Below are positions 60,365-64,000 of a stretch of DNA of 64,000 nucleotides, in pieces. Positions within the stretch are counted from its first letter, which is position 1. The number at the start of each line of letters is the position of its first letter. Both the position numbers and the translations under genes were made by a program. Source of the stretch: JAAXKN01 sp036261625 (lineage in GTDB: Bacteria; Bacteroidota; Ignavibacteria; Ignavibacteriales; SURF-24); NCBI GenBank assembly GCA_036261625.1, contig DATAKL010000034.1, positions 62,001 to 126,000 on the forward strand. The letters are read 5' to 3'. The notes beneath the pieces were generated by a model. That model made no database searches and was not told the DNA's origin. It saw nothing but the letters and a program-made list of their open reading frames with translations.

Positions 60365-61687
60365 ATGATGAGCAAAACAGTCCTAACTTTACCTTTTTTC
60401 TGCATTATATTGGGCTCCTGCAGCACAATAGAACCGGATTTAGGATTAAATCTGAATGTTTCTTTATTAGATGCCACGTGCAGTGAAATCCGGCTGAAAG
60501 TTAGCAGTGAGGCAGGAAGTAAAATTACATATAAAAGAGATGAACAGCCGATTGAGACAATTCAGCTTTCAAATACCGATACAATCCTCACCAATAATTA
60601 TTTAACTCCCAATAAAACCTACACATTTGAATTTCTGGCAAGCGATGACAGTAAAAGTGTAATTAAAAAATTCAACGCTTCTACACTTGATACGACAAGC
60701 CACAATATGACATGGAATACTTACACATTCGGAAACAGAACAAGCGCACTCTATGACATTTCGATTGTAAATGAGAACGACATCTGGGCTGTAGGTGAAA
60801 TATACACCAACGACTCTCTTGGAAACTATGACAATCAGCCATATAATGCCGTTCACTGGGATGGAAGCAAGTGGACTCTTCTTAGGATAATGGTCAACAG
60901 TTTCGGAACATTAAAGGGATATTACCCGTTAAGGAGCGTTTATGCACTTTCTTCAGACAATGTCTGGTTTTGCACTGCTGCCGATCTTATCAGGTGGGAC
61001 GGGAAGAAATTTGAATCAAAAGCATTCTTTATGCTCAAAGCCCCGTATGAATGGCAGGTAAACAGGATCTGGGGAAAAGATGAAAATAATATCTACTGCG
61101 TGGGATATAACGGAGCTCTTTTCCACTACAAGGGGAAAGAATGGGAGAAGATAGAAACCGGCACGAACTCCGATTTGCTTGATATTTATGGCGAAGGGGA
61201 TAACATCTTTATAGCAGGCTCAAACAGTTTTAAGCCTTCAGTGCTCTTAAGATTAAAAAACGGGGAAGTGACCAAAATAATTGATAATCCCCATCCTCTT
61301 GCCCTCATGATTCTCAATTATATTTCAGGTCCCGTATTCAGTGTCTGGCTTAAGGGCATGAGGCTCTTTACCTTAACCCGATTCAATCTGTACATGTCTG
61401 ACATAGAAACCAAAGGCGAAGGACAGGAGCTCTGGGCCGGGAGGCCTCAGGATCTTCATGCCTCAGTGTTAAGAGGGAATGACGTTAATGACATATTTAC
61501 CAGCAATGTCGGTGAGAACAGCATAATGCATTATAACGGAAGTACATGGCATAAATTTGATGAATTAAGCGACAGTAGAGACAGGTTGACGAAAATAGCC
61601 GTAAAGAAAAATATTGTTGCTGCAGCTGGATACAGATATGACAATGGAATTGAACGATATGGACTCATTTACTTAGGGCACCGCTAG
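60365..61687 (+). CDS. Lipoprotein with N-terminal Ig/FN3-like domain and beta-propeller-like repeats
   Basis: 440 residues. The signal peptide ends with a lipobox-like LGSC (Cys19), so it is probably a lipoprotein. Residues about 25-110 form strands ending in NKTYTFEFLASD, like a fibronectin type III domain. From 125 to 435 short repeats with W-x-G or W-D-G-x-K/x-W occur (VHWDGSKWTLL, LIRWDGKKFE, LFHYKGKEWEKI, IMHYNGSTWHKF), each preceded by a DNVW- or NNIY-like strand. That suggests a beta-propeller of five or six blades. Function unknown; no catalytic motif visible. No clear ribosome site. Confidence 0.75.
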   Translation: MMSKTVLTLPFFCIILGSCSTIEPDLGLNLNVSLLDATCSEIRLKVSSEAGSKITYKRDEQPIETIQLSNTDTILTNNYLTPNKTYTFEFLASDDSKSVIKKFNASTLDTTSHNMTWNTYTFGNRTSALYDISIVNENDIWAVGEIYTNDSLGNYDNQPYNAVHWDGSKWTLLRIMVNSFGTLKGYYPLRSVYALSSDNVWFCTAADLIRWDGKKFESKAFFMLKAPYEWQVNRIWGKDENNIYCVGYNGALFHYKGKEWEKIETGTNSDLLDIYGEGDNIFIAGSNSFKPSVLLRLKNGEVTKIIDNPHPLALMILNYISGPVFSVWLKGMRLFTLTRFNLYMSDIETKGEGQELWAGRPQDLHASVLRGNDVNDIFTSNVGENSIMHYNGSTWHKFDELSDSRDRLTKIAVKKNIVAAAGYRYDNGIERYGLIYLGHR

Positions 61688-61721
61688 TTCACTATTAACA
61701 TATAACCAAAGGAGGCAGGAC

Positions 61722-62786
61722 ATGTTTAAATTACAAATGGTTCTTATCCTTTTTATTAGCTCGGTGTTCTTATCTGTTTCTATCCAGGCACAAAACGTAA
61801 GCTTGGTCAAAAATTTTGAAGGTATCCAGTGGAATGGGATAAAACCGCCGGACCCGGATATTGCAGTGGGACCTAACCACATTGTTTTGACCGTAAACAA
61901 TGGAATTCAGATCTACAATAAGGAAGGATTACAGCTAAGTGGAGCTACCTTAAGGGACTGGTTTTCCTCCTTGGGGATTACTGAGAATCCTGTTGATCCC
62001 AAGATTGTTTTCAACAATTATTGTGACCGATGGATAGTTTTTGCTATAACAAGATCATCTGCATTATACTTGCTTTCAGTATCAAAGACAGATAATCCTA
62101 TGGGAGAATGGTATTATTATAAGTTTGACGCTTTAGAAAAGGATCAGGATGGCAGCAGGTATCCTCCTGATTATACTGGCTTAGGATACAACTCTGAGGC
62201 TGTTTACATTACATCAAATCATTTGAATGATATCCAATATACGCATGATTTTCAATGGGCTAAAATAAAAGCAATTAAACTGAGTGACCTAACTTCTGGT
62301 GTAACTCCCCCTAAGAGTATAGATTTCACAAAAATGCTTAATAAAGATCAAAGTTCTGCAAAAAACATAAAACCCGTCGACTATCAATTTAGTTCATCAA
62401 CAGATTATTATCTGGTAAACACAAGTACAACAGATGCAGATTTTATTACCGTATGGAAAATTTCAGATCCTTTTGGGAGCAATGCTTCGATAACAAGGGA
62501 AACCGTAAAAATTGGCTCTTATGGTCCACCTAATGACGCTCCGCAGCCCGGTGGCGCAAGACTGATTGAAACCAACGATTCAAGAATATCTGATTGCACT
62601 TACAATAACGGTTTTATTTATGGCTGCTTTCATTCAAAAAATTCCTATAACAACGGTTCGGCTGTCAGGTATTTTAAGCTGAGAGTTTCAGATTATTATC
62701 TTTTAATTGATGACAAAATAGAACAAAATGGCATTTACTATTTCTACCCTGAAATCTATCCGGATAAATATGGGAATATTGTATGA
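61722..62786 (+). CDS. Secreted protein of unknown function, N-terminal part before an in-frame TGA
   Basis: 354 residues up to TGA at 62784-62786. The signal peptide ends near IQAQ, and AAAGGAGG precedes the ATG. The body is strand-rich, starting IKPPDPDIAVGPNHIVLTV, and later has a tyrosine-rich stretch. No enzyme motif is recognised. The same frame continues without a further stop to the window end, and the residues on both sides of the stop read as one protein. The interruption looks like a single changed codon (TGG to TGA or similar) rather than a true end. Confidence 0.7.
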   Translation: MFKLQMVLILFISSVFLSVSIQAQNVSLVKNFEGIQWNGIKPPDPDIAVGPNHIVLTVNNGIQIYNKEGLQLSGATLRDWFSSLGITENPVDPKIVFNNYCDRWIVFAITRSSALYLLSVSKTDNPMGEWYYYKFDALEKDQDGSRYPPDYTGLGYNSEAVYITSNHLNDIQYTHDFQWAKIKAIKLSDLTSGVTPPKSIDFTKMLNKDQSSAKNIKPVDYQFSSSTDYYLVNTSTTDADFITVWKISDPFGSNASITRETVKIGSYGPPNDAPQPGGARLIETNDSRISDCTYNNGFIYGCFHSKNSYNNGSAVRYFKLRVSDYYLLIDDKIEQNGIYYFYPEIYPDKYGNIV

Positions 62787-64000
62787 TTGTTTAATAAAAG
62801 CAGCGCTTCGGATTATGTTGGCCTTGCCTGGACTTACAGGCTATCAGATGCCACTGCATCTGGCCCTATAAGTTGGCTGCAACAGGGACAGGGATATTAT
62901 GACAGATTAAATGATGACAGCAACAGATGGGGCGATTATAATGGGATATGTCTTGATCCTGCTGATTATAACAAAATCTGGTTTGTTGGAGAATATGCAA
63001 AATCAGAAAACGTTTGGGGCACTAAAGTTGGAGCAGTCAAATTTGACGGTATTCCGGAACAAGTAGCTTTTACCAATCTGATTGGAAATGAAAATGCTGG
63101 CGGATCGTTTACTGTTGACGGCATTCAAAACCCGATTCCATCAGGCCAAAGCACTACTTTGATTCAGAACAAACCATATACAGTTTCAACCAACAATGAG
63201 AGGTTCTCAAACTGGATGAATTCTGGCATAACCTATAAGCATCATGACTGGAACACCAATAATTATGAATATTTGATGAGACATGGTTTTACTGCTGGAG
63301 AAGTAGAGGCTGAACAACAGGATGCCTTTTTTCTTAATTTGAACCATTGTACAATAAATGTTTTACTGGATGGGCAGTTAATTAGCGGTAAGGGAAGTGG
63401 TGAATTTAACGATCCCTGGTTTGTTCTGGATAACAACAATACACAACCAGGAGATCATTGGAAACAGTTTAATTCTTACTATGAACCAAATGGGAAAGAA
63501 GGGGCATCTGAAAAGGGAATATTCTTAGCTCAACTCCCAGAACTAGGGAAATACTATTCTGCTCGTGCTCTCCTTATGCAAAGCCCTGATTTTGGCGGTT
63601 CTCTGGGAATCAGGAATTGCTATTTCCAGAACTGGAGTTCTTCAGGTGCCGATATTCTTCAGACTGTCAATAATCCTGCGGGATATGATCAAAAGGCAAT
63701 TGTATTCAATACTCAGGACGCCAGTGTAACAGCTAACTACAAAGCCATAAACATTTCAAACACCCAAACAGCTTTCTCCAACTCCAGTCAAAGAAAGATT
63801 GTCCGTACACCGAACGGCAGCCTGCACCTGGTATATGAAAGCATGGGTAAGGTGTGGTATGAAATGAGTACGGATAACGGCGTAAGCTGGAGGCTTATGA
63901 ACGGGGGCAGGCCTCTTGTAAGTGAGGATGCAAAACTCCCTTCAATTGAGGCCTATGACACGGATTCACCTGTCTTCATAACTTACCAGAAATATCTTGA
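62787..64000 (+). pseudogene. Continuation of the secreted protein beyond the in-frame TGA (runs off the window)
   Basis: About 404 further codons, open in the same frame as 61722-62786 from TTG directly after the stop to base 64000. Near the end YEMSTDNGVSWRLMNGG is an Asp-box (S-x-D-x-G-x-x-W) of the kind in sialidase-like beta-propellers. There is no new ribosome site or signal peptide near 62787, so independent translation is unlikely. Either a nonsense mutation broke the gene, or there is a sequencing error or stop readthrough. Confidence 0.7.

Noticed and set aside
62784..62786. Selenocysteine codon
   Set aside because: No SECIS-like stem-loop is evident after the TGA and the protein shows no redox motif; nonsense change or error is simpler.

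Overview
The window comes from a Gram-negative, free-living heterotroph, most likely of the Bacteroidota/Chlorobiota-Ignavibacteria group (inference, no marker gene present). Base composition is moderate. Several genes encode outer-membrane barrels ending in Phe and secreted proteins of Bacteroidetes style, and the split KdpD with a porin inside the kdp operon is an arrangement I associate with that group. There is no rRNA, tRNA, CRISPR array, phage or insertion sequence that I can support. Gene order is dense and chromosomal.

Layout. 1-4842 (minus): a muropeptide-recycling operon (BadF/NagK-type kinase, AmpG-like permease, GH3-beta-lactamase fusion). 5116-9405: thioredoxin, then two thiamine-linked small proteins (MTH1187 family, YjbQ) followed by a PhnDCE-type ABC importer. 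9409-12246: a TetR regulator and a PpiD-like chaperone. 12354-24245: a large phosphate regulon. An OprP-like porin and pstS-pstC-pstA run leftward. pstB1, a metallophosphoesterase, a PhoB-type regulator and a second pstSCA with two pstB genes run rightward, and phoU faces them. Runs of TTAACA-like half-sites repeated every 11 bp mark five promoters. 25327-38192: a potassium block with an APC permease, an NtrC-type regulator, a 28-residue peptide, kdpFABC, a porin, an unknown protein, a KdpD sensor half and a separate histidine kinase. 38604-44726: TPR protein, barrel protein, aroK-aroB, Nudix, GYD and PfkB genes. 44729-49226 (minus): MscS channel, a receiver protein and a NarX/NarL-type two-component pair. 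49596-56496: M28 peptidase, a caspase-fold/HEAT protein, an aminotransferase and an M16 peptidase. 56559-59841: nuoG-nuoH-nuoI alone. 60365-64000: secreted proteins, one interrupted by an in-frame TGA.

Main points. (1) The two adjacent, translationally coupled PstB proteins of the second Pst system have lost complementary ATPase motifs. PstB2 lacks the Q-loop Gln and switch His but keeps LSGGQ; PstB3 keeps Q and H but has LPLDQ in place of LSGGQ. A heterodimer would have exactly one canonical and one degenerate ATP site, an asymmetric design I do not know for phosphate importers. (2) The two potassium promoters (APC permease and kdp) each carry a sigma-54-like -24/-12 element and, 80-115 bp upstream, a pair of CATTTTGAAA-like sites 20 bp apart. 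The distances differ by 11 bp, one helical turn. This suggests that the NtrC-type regulator encoded between them drives both and takes the place of KdpE.
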